In this document: positions 37,528 through 46,396 of the stretch, piece after piece
Layout of the letters: the number at the start of each line of letters is the position of its first letter
Numbering within the stretch: position 1 is the first letter of the stretch
Assembly: GCA_013298695.1 (NCBI GenBank)
Contig: JAAFIS010000005.1
Span: 62,001 to 126,000, forward strand
Direction of reading: 5' to 3'
Length of the DNA: 64,000 nt
Source of the DNA: Betaproteobacteria bacterium
GTDB lineage: Bacteria; Pseudomonadota; Gammaproteobacteria; Burkholderiales; Casimicrobiaceae
Translations under genes and position numbers: made by a program
Notes under the pieces: generated by a model
The model's input: the letters and a program-made list of their open reading frames with translations, nothing else
What the model was told of the DNA's origin: nothing
Database searches by the model: none

Positions 37528-38349
37528 ATGCGCAACAAACACGTTACTTCGCGCGACAACCCGGTCGTTAAACAACTCACTGCGCTTACGAAATCCGCTA
37601 GCGCTCGCCGCAGTGGAGGCATGTGTTTGCTTGAAGGCGAGCATCTCGCGCAAAGCTACGTTCAAAGCGGTCGTCGACTGAGTCAACTGGTGCTTCGAGA
37701 CGAGGGCGATTCAAGCCATTTGAAGAACACTGGGCACGACGCATTGATCGTATCCGCAGACGAAACGATTTGGCTTGCGCCTAATGTGTTTGATTCACTT
37801 TCATCGCTTTCAACGCCGAGCGGAGTGCTCGCGATCGCCAGCGTGCCCACTGCGCCGCGACCGTTTACGAAAGGCTTCATCCTTGCGCTCGATCATGTGC
37901 AAGATCCCGGCAACGTCGGTACGTTGATTCGCACCGCTGCGGCAGCCGGTGCGTCGCAGGTGTGGCTCTCAAAAGGTTGTGCGTTTGCGTGGAGCGTGAA
38001 AACTTTGCGCGCCTCGCAAGGGGCACACTTTCTGATCGACATCGTCGACGAGCTTGAGTTGGCGACAGCGCTCGGCGAATTTCGTGGTGCACGCGTCGCG
38101 ACGTTGCCGCGCGTATTGCCAGGCATGTCATCAAACGTGAAAGTAACGTCGATCAACGATACGAAATTCGGCCAAGACGTCGCCTTAATCCTGTCCAACG
38201 AGGGCGCTGGGCTCTCACACGAGCTCTATCCTGCGATCACTCACGGTGTATCGATTCCGATGGCGCGCGGCGTCGAATCGCTGAACGTGGCGACGGCTGG
38301 AGCCATCGCGCTCTATGCGGTAGCAAAAGGTTTTCAACTTTCCGGTTGA
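37528..38349 (+). CDS. SPOUT-class 2'-O RNA methyltransferase (TrmH family)
   Basis: 273 aa. An N-terminal substrate-binding domain (ITSRDNP-type start SRDNPVVKQLTALTKS, then EGEHLAQSYV) is followed by the SpoU domain with FILALDHVQDPGNVGTLIRT (motif 1), VALILSNEGAGLS (motif 2) and VSIPMARGVESLNVATAGAI (motif 3), forming the trefoil-knot SAM site. It methylates rRNA or tRNA ribose; the exact nucleotide is not deducible. Starts 9 bp after ftsB; followed directly by repeat copy B. Confidence 0.9.
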   Translation: MRNKHVTSRDNPVVKQLTALTKSASARRSGGMCLLEGEHLAQSYVQSGRRLSQLVLRDEGDSSHLKNTGHDALIVSADETIWLAPNVFDSLSSLSTPSGVLAIASVPTAPRPFTKGFILALDHVQDPGNVGTLIRTAAAAGASQVWLSKGCAFAWSVKTLRASQGAHFLIDIVDELELATALGEFRGARVATLPRVLPGMSSNVKVTSINDTKFGQDVALILSNEGAGLSHELYPAITHGVSIPMARGVESLNVATAGAIALYAVAKGFQLSG

Positions 38350-38351
38350 CC

Positions 38352-38434
38352 GCCCAACGCAATTGGGCGATGACGTTCGTAACGTATCAACGCGAAAATA
38401 CAATTAACGCGCTTTATTGCCCAATTAAATAGCG
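38352..38434. repeat. paired palindrome element, copy B
   Basis: GCCCAACGCAATTGGGC (38352-38368) and GCCCAATTAAATAGCG (38419-38434) have centres 66 bp apart. The spacer has ACGTT-CGT-AACGT and GCGAAAATAC, the latter also in copy D. Lies 2 bp after the methyltransferase stop and before the iron-binding protein promoter region. Confidence 0.8.
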
Positions 38435-38563
38435 GTTTAGCAGGTTAAGCCAATCAGTTGTGATAGGAAACCAAGCGCAAACGCGAATCGTTCGTATTTG
38501 TGTATACTGCGGTCATCGCCAACTTCCTTCAGCGCGGATTCGTCCACGCGAACAGCAAATCCG

Positions 38564-39601
38564 ATGTTTCTCTCCTCCTTTAAGTACGTCACTGCAGCGT
38601 TGGCCGCGTCGGCTGCGTTGGTAGCGTTTTCCGCGAGCGCGCAAGACAAAGTGCTCAACCTTTATTCCGCGCGTCACTACAGCACGGACGAAGCGCTGTA
38701 CTCGAATTTCACCAAAGCAACCGGAATCAAGATCAATCGCATCGAAGCGGGCGAAGACGCTCTTCTTCAACGGATAAAAGCCGAGGGCGCGAATTCGCCT
38801 GCCGACGTGTTCTTAACCGTTGATGCAGGCCGTCTATGGATCGCCGATCAAGACGGCATCTTCGCGCCGATTCAGTCGAAGGTATTGAACGAGCGTATTC
38901 CTGCGACCTATCGACTCGCCAGCGGCACCTGGTACGGATTTTCAACGCGCGCTCGCGTGATGGTTGTCGACAAACTGAAAGTGAAGCCCGGCGACATTGC
39001 GACCTACGAAGACCTCGCCGATCCGAAATGGAAAGGTCAGATCTGCACGCGCTCGGGTTCACATGTTTATATGCTCTCGCTGCTGTCTTCGATCATCGAA
39101 CACGCAGGTGCGGAAAAAGCTGAGGCTTGGGCGAAAGGCGTTGTCGCAAACCTCGCGCGGCAGCCTAAAGGCGGTGATACCGATCAAATCAAAGCGGTCG
39201 CAGCAGGAGAATGCTCAATCGCTCTCTCTAACACGTATTACATTGCACGCTTGCTGAAATCCGATAAGCCAGATGAGCGCGCAGTGATGGAGAAGGTGCG
39301 GGTCGTGTGGCCGAACACCAACGGGCGCGGCGTCCACATGAACGTTTCTGGTGGTGGCGTTTTGAAGAATGCTCCGAATAAAGAAAGCGCCATCAAGTTT
39401 ATGGAATACCTTGCGAGCGACGAAGCGCAAGGCTATTTCGCCAATGGCAACAATGAATGGCCGACTGTGAAATCTGCGGCCGTTAAAAACGAAGCCCTCG
39501 ATTCGCTCGGGAAATTCAAGGAAGACACCATCAACATGATCGCGCTCGGCAAAAATCAACGGCTAGCGCAGGAAATTGTGAACCGCGTTGGATGGAAATA
39601 G
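38564..39601 (+). CDS. iron(III) ABC transporter substrate-binding protein (FbpA/FutA type)
   Basis: 345 aa from ATG 38564, which starts a clean signal peptide ending ALVAFSASA; the longer frame from 38498 runs through a TATACT -10-like box (38503) and is unlikely. KVLNLYSARHYSTDEALYSNF, GEDALLQRIKAEG, PADVFLTVDAG and LSNTYYIARLL (paired tyrosines that ligate Fe(III) in this family) fit periplasmic ferric-binding proteins. The matching permease is at 49544-51259; no ATPase gene is in the window. It ends at a strong terminator. Confidence 0.88.
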   Translation: MFLSSFKYVTAALAASAALVAFSASAQDKVLNLYSARHYSTDEALYSNFTKATGIKINRIEAGEDALLQRIKAEGANSPADVFLTVDAGRLWIADQDGIFAPIQSKVLNERIPATYRLASGTWYGFSTRARVMVVDKLKVKPGDIATYEDLADPKWKGQICTRSGSHVYMLSLLSSIIEHAGAEKAEAWAKGVVANLARQPKGGDTDQIKAVAAGECSIALSNTYYIARLLKSDKPDERAVMEKVRVVWPNTNGRGVHMNVSGGGVLKNAPNKESAIKFMEYLASDEAQGYFANGNNEWPTVKSAAVKNEALDSLGKFKEDTINMIALGKNQRLAQEIVNRVGWK

Positions 39602-39617
39602 CGCGCCAGCGGCGCGC
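39601..39617. repeat. perfect GCGCGCC-AGC-GGCGCGC hairpin after the iron-binding protein
   Basis: A 7-bp perfect stem starts on the last base of the stop codon and directly precedes the first GACGACGC array. Confidence 0.75.
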
Positions 39618-39618
39618 A

Positions 39619-39660
39619 AGGACGACGCTTCGCTAAGACGACGCGCTTCGCGCTAGGACG
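39619..39660 (+). repeat. GACGACGC hairpin array, 2-3 units
   Basis: Units AAGGACGACGCTTCGCT, AAGACGACGCGCTTCGCGCT and AGGACG in tandem. The same unit type is found in longer arrays at 42409-42552 (same orientation) and 42639-42709 (inverted), so copies lie on both sides of mutS. Confidence 0.85.
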
Positions 39661-39674
39661 AAATTGAAAAAAAG

Positions 39675-39702
39675 AGAGCCGCAGTTGCGGCTCTTGTTCT
39701 CT
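39675..39702 (+). terminator. Rho-independent-type terminator after the iron-binding protein
   Basis: AGAGCCGCA-GT-TGCGGCTCT is a perfect 9-bp stem followed by TGTTCTCT, with an A-run on the other side, so it may work in both directions. Confidence 0.75.
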
Positions 39703-39706
39703 GTGG

Positions 39707-39800
39707 GGTGCGACCCTATCGCACCTCGTGTAATACGCGCAAAGCGCAAGTCTCCAATCCGACTTGATTCGGATTAATTTGGGTGCGATAGGATCGCACC
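39707..39800. repeat. REP-like inverted pair GGTGCGA...TCGCACC at the mutS 3' end
   Basis: GGTGCGACCCTATCGCACC (39707-39725) and GGTGCGATAGGATCGCACC (39782-39800) are each hairpins and near reverse complements of each other; the second abuts the mutS stop at 39801. Between them AATCCG-ACTTGATT-CGGATT (39756-39775) is another stem that could end mutS transcription. Confidence 0.8.
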
Positions 39801-42395
39801 TTACGTGCGTCTCGCGAGTTCAATCAACTCCGTTAACTTCGCGTGCGCCTCGCGTGGACTTAGGTCGTCTGCGTCGATGGCTTTGATCGCATCTATAAGC
39901 GGTGACGTCGCAAGTGCTTCATCTAACGTGACAGGCGCCGCAGCAAACAAATCTGCTTGCGGTGCTTCGTGCGTACGCTCTTTCTCCAAACGTTCTAACT
40001 CTCGCCGCGCGTCGCGAATCACTTCTGCGGGAAGCCCCGCCAATTTCGCAACGTCGATTCCGTAACTTCGGCTCGCAGGGCCCGCCTTTACTTCATGCAA
40101 AAACACGACTTTGTCACCGTGTTCAACGACGCTCACGTGATGATTCAAGCAACTTGAAAACTCATTGGCAAGTTCGGTGAGTTCGAAGTAATGCGTTGCA
40201 AACAGCGTTAGGCTTTTTGTTTTTGCGATGAGACGACGCGCGATGGCGGTGGCTAGCGCGAGGCCATCAAACGTCGACGTGCCGCGTCCGATTTCATCGA
40301 CGATCACCAACGAATTAGGCGTTGCACGCTGCAAAATCGCAGCAGCTTCAGTCATTTCCACCATGAATGTAGATCGCCCAGAGGCCAAGTCGTCGCTCGC
40401 ACCAATGCGAGTGAGCACGCGGTCAATTGGTCCGATCACGGCAGCGTTTGCCGCCACGTAGCCGCCCGCAAACGCCATGATGACAGCGAGCGCCGCCTGT
40501 CGCATATAGGTGCTCTTACCGCCCATGTTGGGTCCGGTAAGTACTACGCAGGAACGTTTCGAATCGACGCGCAGATCGTTTGGAATAAATTGATCGACGA
40601 GCGACTCGATCACCGGATGCCGCGCGCTTGATAATTCAAGACACGGCAGCGTTGTGAAGTTCGGGCGGACGAGTTTCAAGCTCTCGGCGCGCTCTGCAAA
40701 GTTGGAAAGCACATCGAGTTCGGCAAGCGCTGCACCTGCGCGCCGGAGCGCGTCACACGCGGGCGCAAGCAATTGCAAGAGTTCGTCGAACAATCGCTTT
40801 TCCAACGCGAGTGATCGATCATTCGCAGCGAGCGCTTTGTCTTCAAACGATTTGAGTTCGGGCGTAATGAAACGCTCTGCGTTTTTAAGCGTTTGCCGTC
40901 GCTTGTATTCAACCGGCACTTGGCTCAAATAACTCGGCGTGATTTCGATATAAAACCCGTGAACCTTGTTGTATTCAACGCGCAGATTCGGAATGCCTGT
41001 GCGCTCGCGCTCCGCGATTTCCATTTTGGCAAGGAATGCGCCGCTGTCGGTTTGAATCGCACGCAACTCGTCTAGATCCGCGTTGTAGCCGTTCGCGATA
41101 ACGCCGCCATCACGCACGTTGAGCGCGGGCTCATCTGCGACGGCGCGAGCAAGTAAATCGTGCCACGATGAATCGATCGAAAGCGCGCTGCCAATCGCGG
41201 CGAGCGTTGCGTTCTGCGATTGCCGGAGTGAGCTCGCAAGCGCTGGCAACGCCGCGAGGGTTGCACGCAAACCGGTGAGTTCGCGCGGGCGCACACTCGC
41301 GATCGCAATGCGAGTTGCTATACGTTCGATGTCAGAAAGTCCGCGCAAGTGATCTTGCACAGTGCGGTAGTCGAGGGGAGTGTTCGCGACGCCATTGCGT
41401 TCAAGTGCGGCAACTGCATCATGTCGCGCCGCCGCTTTCGCTTGATCGCGTGGCGGTTCTGTGAGCAGCGCGCGAAGCAGACGCGAGCCCGCTGCAGTTT
41501 CGCAGCGATCTAACAAAGAAAACAACGTTGGCGATTCCGCGCCTGATAGCGTTTGCGTGACTTCGAGATTACGCAGCGTTGCGTTGTCGAGTTCGAGCGA
41601 TTCGTTCGCGCGTTCGACGTTCACTGTTGAAATCGGAAGACGCGTTCCGCCATTGACTAAACGCGTGAACGCAAGCGCTGCGCCACTTGCCAAGAACGCG
41701 AGCGGGACGCGCTCTAAGTCAAGATGCGCCAGCGTTGCAGTGCCCAGAGCTTGCGTCAATTCTTTCGTTGCGCGAACGCTCGTGAATTCGTATTCAGGTC
41801 GGGCGCGCAGCGTGAATGATTGCAAATTCGTACTGCCAGAGAGCAATTCGCGCAGCGCTTGCTGCGTCCCCTCCGAGCAAACAAATTCAGCAGGATCTTT
41901 GCGCAGTAAGTATGCGGCCAACTCACTTGTTTGCACATCACGCAGCGTGACTGCGCCGCCCGCAGCATTCACCATCGCAACGCCCGCGCGCGCGCTATCG
42001 ATGACGATCGACGCGAGGAGCGTTTCTTTACGTGCGTCCACCAAATTAGCATCGGTGACTGTGCCAGGCGTCACGATTCGTGCGAGTTTTCGCTCAACCG
42101 GGCCCTTCGTTTGCCCAACGATACCAACTTGTTCAACGATGGCGACGGTTTCGCCAGCCCGAACGAGCTTGGCGAGATAACTATCGAGCGAATGAAACGG
42201 CACGCCAGCGAGCGGAATCGGAGCCCCCCCAGCTTCACCGCGCTGCGTGAGCGTGATGTCTAGAAGTTTCGCCGCTTTCTTTGCGTCGTCATAGAACAAC
42301 TCATAAAAATCGCCCATGCGATACAGCACCAATTTATCTGGATGCTCCGCTTTGAGCGCCAGATATTGCTGCATCATTGGAGTCGGGCCTTTCAT
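39801..42395 (-). CDS. mutS: DNA mismatch repair protein MutS
   Basis: 864 aa, full length. The mismatch-reading motif with Phe-X-Glu is in [17 protein letters not shown] near the N-terminus (about residues 22-38). Connector, clamp and lever regions follow. The ATPase has Walker [14 protein letters not shown] (about 620), [16 protein letters not shown], Walker [16 protein letters not shown] and [12 protein letters not shown]. It recognises mispairs and recruits MutL. The start ATG 42395 has an internal alternative at 42377. The gene is flanked on both sides by GACGACGC hairpin arrays. Confidence 0.98.
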   Translation of the reverse strand: MKGPTPMMQQYLALKAEHPDKLVLYRMGDFYELFYDDAKKAAKLLDITLTQRGEAGGAPIPLAGVPFHSLDSYLAKLVRAGETVAIVEQVGIVGQTKGPVERKLARIVTPGTVTDANLVDARKETLLASIVIDSARAGVAMVNAAGGAVTLRDVQTSELAAYLLRKDPAEFVCSEGTQQALRELLSGSTNLQSFTLRARPEYEFTSVRATKELTQALGTATLAHLDLERVPLAFLASGAALAFTRLVNGGTRLPISTVNVERANESLELDNATLRNLEVTQTLSGAESPTLFSLLDRCETAAGSRLLRALLTEPPRDQAKAAARHDAVAALERNGVANTPLDYRTVQDHLRGLSDIERIATRIAIASVRPRELTGLRATLAALPALASSLRQSQNATLAAIGSALSIDSSWHDLLARAVADEPALNVRDGGVIANGYNADLDELRAIQTDSGAFLAKMEIAERERTGIPNLRVEYNKVHGFYIEITPSYLSQVPVEYKRRQTLKNAERFITPELKSFEDKALAANDRSLALEKRLFDELLQLLAPACDALRRAGAALAELDVLSNFAERAESLKLVRPNFTTLPCLELSSARHPVIESLVDQFIPNDLRVDSKRSCVVLTGPNMGGKSTYMRQAALAVIMAFAGGYVAANAAVIGPIDRVLTRIGASDDLASGRSTFMVEMTEAAAILQRATPNSLVIVDEIGRGTSTFDGLALATAIARRLIAKTKSLTLFATHYFELTELANEFSSCLNHHVSVVEHGDKVVFLHEVKAGPASRSYGIDVAKLAGLPAEVIRDARRELERLEKERTHEAPQADLFAAAPVTLDEALATSPLIDAIKAIDADDLSPREAHAKLTELIELARRT

Positions 42396-42408
42396 GCTTC
42401 AAGGCCCT

Positions 42409-42552
42409 TAGGACGACGCTGCTTCGCAGCTAGGAAGACGCTTCGCTATGACGTCGCGCTTCGCGCTAGGACGCAAGTTCGCTTTGCGAAAGGACGACGC
42501 TTCGCTATGACGACGCTCCGCTATGACGACGCGCTTCGCGCTAAGACGCGAG
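42409..42552 (+). repeat. GACGACGC hairpin array, about 8 units
   Basis: Eight tandem units of 16-23 bp, each starting A(G/T/A)GACG and containing a small TTCG-looped stem, for example AGGACGACGCTTCGCT, ATGACGACGCTCCGCT and ATGACGACGCGCTTCGCGCT. The conserved part is AGGACGACGC..TTCG..GCT; stem length varies. It occupies the upstream side of mutS, within 15-160 bp of its start. Between this array and the inverted one, 42553-42638 shows no gene. Confidence 0.88.
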
Positions 42553-42638
42553 CAGATGTTGAGGGCTTTTTGCTTTCTCAATGTAATCGTCTGCGGAAGA
42601 TAGTTCATTGATCGGCGAAAACTGATTGTGAAGCTTTG

Positions 42639-42709
42639 CGTCATAGCGAGCGAATGCGAGCGTCGTCTTAGCCGAAGGCGTCGTCCTAGTCGCGAAGCGA
42701 CGTCGTCCT
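42639..42709 (-). repeat. GACGACGC hairpin array, inverted, 3-4 units
   Basis: Read on the minus strand: AGGACGACGTCGCTTCGCGACT, AGGACGACGCCTTCGGCT, AAGACGACGCTCGC... and ATGACGC. It faces the plus-strand array 86 bp away, so the two could pair in a long cruciform or RNA stem between suhB and mutS. Confidence 0.85.
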
Positions 42710-42749
42710 GTTGAAAGTTCTTCAGGCTTTCGCCTGAAGAACTTTCAAC
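42710..42749. terminator. perfect 18-bp hairpin spanning the suhB stop
   Basis: GTTGAAAGTTCTTCAGGC (42710-42727), loop TTTC, and the exact reverse complement at 42732-42749. The suhB stop (42722-42724) and its last codons lie inside the stem. There is no T-run on the minus strand directly after it, so it may be an mRNA 3'-end stabiliser as much as a terminator. Confidence 0.8.
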
Positions 42750-43513
42750 AACTCGGGAAATATCTTTGGTGTTCCCGCGACAATCGAACCGCTTTGCATA
42801 TATGTGTCTTCGCCGTCAATTCCAGTGACCAATCCGCCTGCTTCTTGAATGAGTAGCGCACCCGCGGCCATGTCCCACTGGTTGAGTTTCATCTCCCAGA
42901 AGCCGTCGAAATAGCCTGCGGCGACGTAGGCGAGATCGAGTGCCGCAGCGCCAGGACGGCGCAATCCCGCGCATTTGGGCATGATGTTTTTGAGTTGAAC
43001 GAGGTATTCGTCAAACGCCGCGCCGTCGCGAAACGGGAAGCCAGTGCCAATTAGGCTGTCGCGCAGCTTCAGTTGTTTTGAAACCCGAATGCGGCGGTTG
43101 TTCATGAACGCGCCTGCGCCGCGTGTTGCGGTGAAAAGATCATTGCGGCTGGGGTCGTAGATCACGCCTTGCGTAAGCACGCCTTTCACCGTGAGGCCGA
43201 TGGACACGCAGTATTGCGGCACGCCGTGTAAAAAGTTCGTGGTGCCATCGAGTGGATCGATGATCCAGAGGTAATCGCTCTTGGGGTCACCTTGCGTTGT
43301 GCCGGTGCCTTCTTCGGCGATGATGCCGTGGTTTGGAAACGCCGCGAGCAGCACGTCGACAATCGCTTTTTCAGCGTTGCGATCAATTTCACTCACATAA
43401 TCGCCCGGGCCCTTGCTATCAATCGTCAAGCGATCAAGATTGCGAGCGCCATACTGAATAATGTCGGCGGCTTCGCGCGCGGCTTTGACCGCGATGTTTA
43501 GCATCGGATGCAT
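42722..43513 (-). CDS. suhB: inositol-1-monophosphatase family protein SuhB
   Basis: 263 aa. MHPMLNIAVKAAREAADII, then metal-site motifs AEEGTG, WIIDPLDGTTNFLHG and NQWDMAAGALLIQEAGG are those of the Mg-dependent, Li-sensitive phosphatase family. Besides inositol phosphate hydrolysis, SuhB takes part in rRNA transcription antitermination in enterobacteria. Its start overlaps that of the divergent trmJ (M4 at 43504 is an alternative). The last ten codons form one arm of a perfect hairpin. Confidence 0.95.
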   Translation of the reverse strand: MHPMLNIAVKAAREAADIIQYGARNLDRLTIDSKGPGDYVSEIDRNAEKAIVDVLLAAFPNHGIIAEEGTGTTQGDPKSDYLWIIDPLDGTTNFLHGVPQYCVSIGLTVKGVLTQGVIYDPSRNDLFTATRGAGAFMNNRRIRVSKQLKLRDSLIGTGFPFRDGAAFDEYLVQLKNIMPKCAGLRRPGAAALDLAYVAAGYFDGFWEMKLNQWDMAAGALLIQEAGGLVTGIDGEDTYMQSGSIVAGTPKIFPELLKVLQAKA

Positions 43514-44323
43514 GAGATAAGGACCTTTTCGAGCGTGTCAAAGAGCAATTTAGCCACCGATTTTAGCGAGACTGAGAGCGGGCGCGGTTCAGCGGCGCTC
43601 GCGAACATATGCGTGGTGCTTTCGCACACCTCTCATCCGGGCAACATCGGCGCGGCGGCGCGGGCGATGAAAACGATGGGGTTGAGCGATTTACGACTGG
43701 TCAATCCCGATGTATTTCCGAGCGAGGTGGCGACCGCGCGCGCGAGTGGCGCGACCGATTTGCTCGACAGCGCTCGTGTTTTTACAACGCTCGAGGCTGC
43801 GATTTCCGACTGCGTTTACGTTGTGGGTTCGTCTGCTCGCGGTCGCGAATTTGCGGGTGAAACGATGGACGTGCGCAGCGCCTGCGTCAACGCCATTGAG
43901 CAGACCGCAAACGGCAAAATTGCTATCGTGTTCGGCTGCGAAATGAGCGGCATGACGAACGCGGAAGTTTCGCTCTGCCAAACCCTCGCATTCATCCCTG
44001 CAAACGACGCGTATTCGTCACTCAATTTAGGCAGTGCCGTGCAGGTGTTTTCGCACGAACTTCGTATGGCTGCCGGGCTCACAAAAGGCTATGCCGCATC
44101 CGAATTTCAACTCGCAACACAAGACGAAATCGAGCGCATGTTTGCGCATATGGAACACGCACTAACCGTGTCTGGTTTCTTCAATCCTCAGAATCCGAAG
44201 CGACTATTTCCACGACTGCGCCGACTCTTCAATCGAACGCGATTAGAGAAAGAAGAGGTGGATATCTTTCGCGGTATTTTGCGCACGCTCGAAGAGAAAA
44301 GTGCGAAAGATACGTCGCAGTAA
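43508..44323 (+). CDS. trmJ: tRNA (cytidine/uridine-32 2'-O)-methyltransferase TrmJ
   Basis: 271 aa. SPOUT domain with VVLSHTSHPGNIGAAARAMK (motif 1), SGATDLLDSARVF, IVFGCEMSGMTNAEV (motif 2) and DAYSSLNLGSAVQVFSHEL (motif 3), then a C-terminal helical part (RLFNRTRLEKEEVDIFRGIL) as in TrmJ. It modifies the wobble-adjacent position 32 of the tRNA anticodon loop. The ATG at 43508 overlaps the divergent suhB start by 6 bp, so the true start may be later, at the GTG near 43535. Confidence 0.9.
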   Translation: MHEIRTFSSVSKSNLATDFSETESGRGSAALANICVVLSHTSHPGNIGAAARAMKTMGLSDLRLVNPDVFPSEVATARASGATDLLDSARVFTTLEAAISDCVYVVGSSARGREFAGETMDVRSACVNAIEQTANGKIAIVFGCEMSGMTNAEVSLCQTLAFIPANDAYSSLNLGSAVQVFSHELRMAAGLTKGYAASEFQLATQDEIERMFAHMEHALTVSGFFNPQNPKRLFPRLRRLFNRTRLEKEEVDIFRGILRTLEEKSAKDTSQ

Positions 44324-44358
44324 AGGCCGCATAAGACAAAGCAGCTATATATTATTTC

Positions 44359-44441
44359 GCCCGTATTATATGGGCGGTACACGTAAAAAAAGAGTTTATT
44401 GAAATTTACATAAAAACCCCAGTTGGCCCAATTAAATAGGC
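44359..44441. repeat. paired palindrome element, copy C
   Basis: GCCCGTATTATATGGGC (44359-44375) and GCCCAATTAAATAGGC (44426-44441) have centres 66 bp apart. Upstream GCATAAGACA (44330) matches the flank of copy E. It fills the gap between the convergent trmJ and rnfH genes. Confidence 0.8.
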
Positions 44442-44459
44442 AATAGAGCAATAAAGCTG

Positions 44460-44816
44460 TTACGTATTTTCAGTTTTCGCTGCGCGCCGTGTGCGACCTT
44501 GCCAACGATAACCTTGTTCGCTCGCACGTTTGAGTCGCGCCGATTTCGCGTCTGCAACTAACTCGCGATAAAGCTCAATACGATCACCGTCGTTTAGCGG
44601 CGTGTTGAGTAACGCGCGACGGCCCCAGATGCCAACAAAACTATCCGCAACGTGATCGACGGACTGCATTTGCGTGAGGAGCTCTCGCCCTCGAGCGAGG
44701 CCGCAAATCGAGAGCGCATCGCGCATGCACGCACCCGCAGGAACTAGCAAGCGCTCGACCTGCATTTGATCTGCGTGCGCCTCAACCATCGTTACTTCAA
44801 TCGCAGCGTCGCTCAT
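44460..44816 (-). CDS. rnfH: RnfH/RatB family protein (UPF0125)
   Basis: 118 aa with a ubiquitin-like beta-grasp: IEVTMVEAHADQMQVERLLV, GACMRDALSICGL and GIWGRRALLNTPLNDGDRIELYRELVADAK. The C-terminus has a basic KRASEQGYRWQGRTRRA tail. It overlaps ratA by 4 bp (ATGA). The pair ratA-rnfH next to smpB is conserved in proteobacteria; the function of RnfH is unsettled. Confidence 0.9.
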   Translation of the reverse strand: MSDAAIEVTMVEAHADQMQVERLLVPAGACMRDALSICGLARGRELLTQMQSVDHVADSFVGIWGRRALLNTPLNDGDRIELYRELVADAKSARLKRASEQGYRWQGRTRRAAKTENT

Positions 44817-45241
44817 AAATGAAGCTCATCCGCACGCTTCACAAAGGCATCCACAAAGCTCGCAGCGATTCGATCAAACACGGGTGCGACCAACACTTCG
44901 AGCAATCCTTCAAACGAATAGTGCAATTCGAATTCCACCTTCGCGCCTGCGTCGCCTAACTGCGTAAATCGCCATTCGCCGGTTAGTTTCGAAAACGGCC
45001 CGCTCACCAACTTCAAATCGATTTTTTTGTTCAATTCAAGCGTGTTGTCCGTTGTGAAACTCTGATGTAGTCCAAGATACGCGATGTCAACGCGCGCTTT
45101 CATGTGCGTCGGCGTTTGCTCTAATATCTCGGCACCGCCGCACCAAGGCAAGAACGCCGGATATGAGGGCACATCGTTTACCAACGCATACATTTTTTCC
45201 GCGCTGTGCGGGACGAGAATCGAGCGGATGACGTGTTTCAT
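44813..45241 (-). CDS. ratA: RatA / COQ10-like START domain protein
   Basis: 142 aa. KHVIRSILVPHSAEKMYALVNDV, YPAFLPWCGGAEILEQ and ALELNKKIDLKLV-like strands form a START/polyketide-cyclase domain, ending IAASFVDAFVKRADELHL. Described as RatA (inhibitor of ribosome subunit joining in E. coli) and as a homologue of the coenzyme Q chaperone COQ10; the second role is more general in the family. Confidence 0.9.
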   Translation of the reverse strand: MKHVIRSILVPHSAEKMYALVNDVPSYPAFLPWCGGAEILEQTPTHMKARVDIAYLGLHQSFTTDNTLELNKKIDLKLVSGPFSKLTGEWRFTQLGDAGAKVEFELHYSFEGLLEVLVAPVFDRIAASFVDAFVKRADELHL

Positions 45242-45277
45242 AGTTTGCTCGATTATTTCATCGAGTAGACTGTTTCC

Positions 45278-45661
45278 ATGGGAAACTCGATATTGCGCGG
45301 CTTTACGTTGCTTCTACTGCTGCAATTGGCGGGTGAAGCGCTCTCTCGCGGGCTATCTCTGCCGATAGCCGGGCCAATCGTTGGTTTTGTGCTCGCTTTG
45401 ATTGCTTTGGCTTGGTTGCCACCGATCAGAGTGGCCCTCAAAGCAGCCGCTGATTCAATTTTGCCGCATCTGTCGCTGCTGTTCGTGCCTGCGGGGGTTG
45501 GCGTCGTTTTGTTCTTGAAAGAACTTGCGCAAGACGGTTTTGCACTCACGGTCGCGATCATTGCATCGACGTGGGTGGGACTTGCGGTGACCGCGTGGGT
45601 TGGGGAAAGGCTCTTAAAGCGTCGCGACGGCACCGAGACGGGCTCAGAGACGCAGCCGTGA
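45278..45661 (+). CDS. cidA: CidA/LrgA family membrane protein
   Basis: 127 aa, four hydrophobic segments. LLLLLQLAGEALSRGLSLPI, PGPIVG-like AGPIVGFVLALIALAW and LSLLFVPAGVGVV match the holin-like CidA/LrgA family. Its TGA overlaps the GTG of the LrgB-like partner. Family members influence murein hydrolase activity or carry pyruvate and related acids. Confidence 0.9.
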   Translation: MGNSILRGFTLLLLLQLAGEALSRGLSLPIAGPIVGFVLALIALAWLPPIRVALKAAADSILPHLSLLFVPAGVGVVLFLKELAQDGFALTVAIIASTWVGLAVTAWVGERLLKRRDGTETGSETQP

Positions 45662-46377
45662 CTGATGACCTCTTTCGCATTTGGGTGTACCTGTCCGCCA
45701 CGCCGCTACTCGGACTAACACTTACGCTCGTGGCGTATCAATTTGGCTTATGGTGCGCCGTGCGTGCGCAATTTCATCCGTTTGCCAATCCCGTACTGAT
45801 TGCAATGACGTTGATTGCACTGCTCTTGTGGTTAACGAAAACTCCGTACAAAACCTATTTTGAGGGCGCGCAGTTTGTGCACTTCCTTCTCGGCACTGCG
45901 ACCGTGGCTCTCGCTGTTCCCTTCTTCGAGCGAATTGCTGCGCTTAGGCGGGACGCTTTTGCGCTCACCGTAGGGCTTGTAGCCGGTGCAGTGTCGACCT
46001 TAATCGTCGCGATCTTTTTTGCGAAACTATTCGGCGCATCCAGTGCAAGCATCGCGTCTTTGATCCCCAAGGCTGTTACCGCGCCGATCGCAATGGGAAT
46101 CAGTGAAGCGATAGGAGGCATACCTACGCTATCTGCGGTGTTTTGTATCGTTACGGGCATTGTGGGTGCGGCGTCTGGCAAACTCATTTTTGACGCACTC
46201 GGAATCAAAAGTATGTCTGTGCGCGGATTCTCGTTAGGCGCTAATGCCCACGGAATCGGCACCGCTCGCGCCTATCTGGTAAGCGCCGAGGCAGGCGCGT
46301 TTGCCGGGCTCGCGCTCGGACTCCACGGCATCGTTGCCTCTCTAGCGCTGCCGTGGATTGCAAGATGGATACTGTGA
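45658..46377 (+). CDS. lrgB: CidB/LrgB family membrane protein
   Basis: 239 aa from the GTG overlapping cidA; the longer frame from 45571 lies within cidA. Hydrophobic throughout, with NPVLIAMTLIALLLWL, LGTATVALAVPFFERI, SLIPKAVTAPIAMGISEAIGG and GANAHGIGTARAYLVSAEAGAFAGL, the LrgB signature region. Works with CidA/LrgA. Confidence 0.92.
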   Translation: MTDDLFRIWVYLSATPLLGLTLTLVAYQFGLWCAVRAQFHPFANPVLIAMTLIALLLWLTKTPYKTYFEGAQFVHFLLGTATVALAVPFFERIAALRRDAFALTVGLVAGAVSTLIVAIFFAKLFGASSASIASLIPKAVTAPIAMGISEAIGGIPTLSAVFCIVTGIVGAASGKLIFDALGIKSMSVRGFSLGANAHGIGTARAYLVSAEAGAFAGLALGLHGIVASLALPWIARWIL

Positions 46378-46396
46378 GCGCACCTAAAATCTAGTG

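Noticed and set aside
42409-42709. Possible CRISPR array near mutS
   Set aside because: Units are 16-23 bp, directly adjacent without unique spacers, vary in stem length and occur in both orientations; no cas genes.
44188-44451. 87-aa aromatic-rich minus-strand frame over repeat copy C
   Set aside because: Its unusual composition comes from the AT-rich repeat and from antisense trmJ; it would read through both palindromes.
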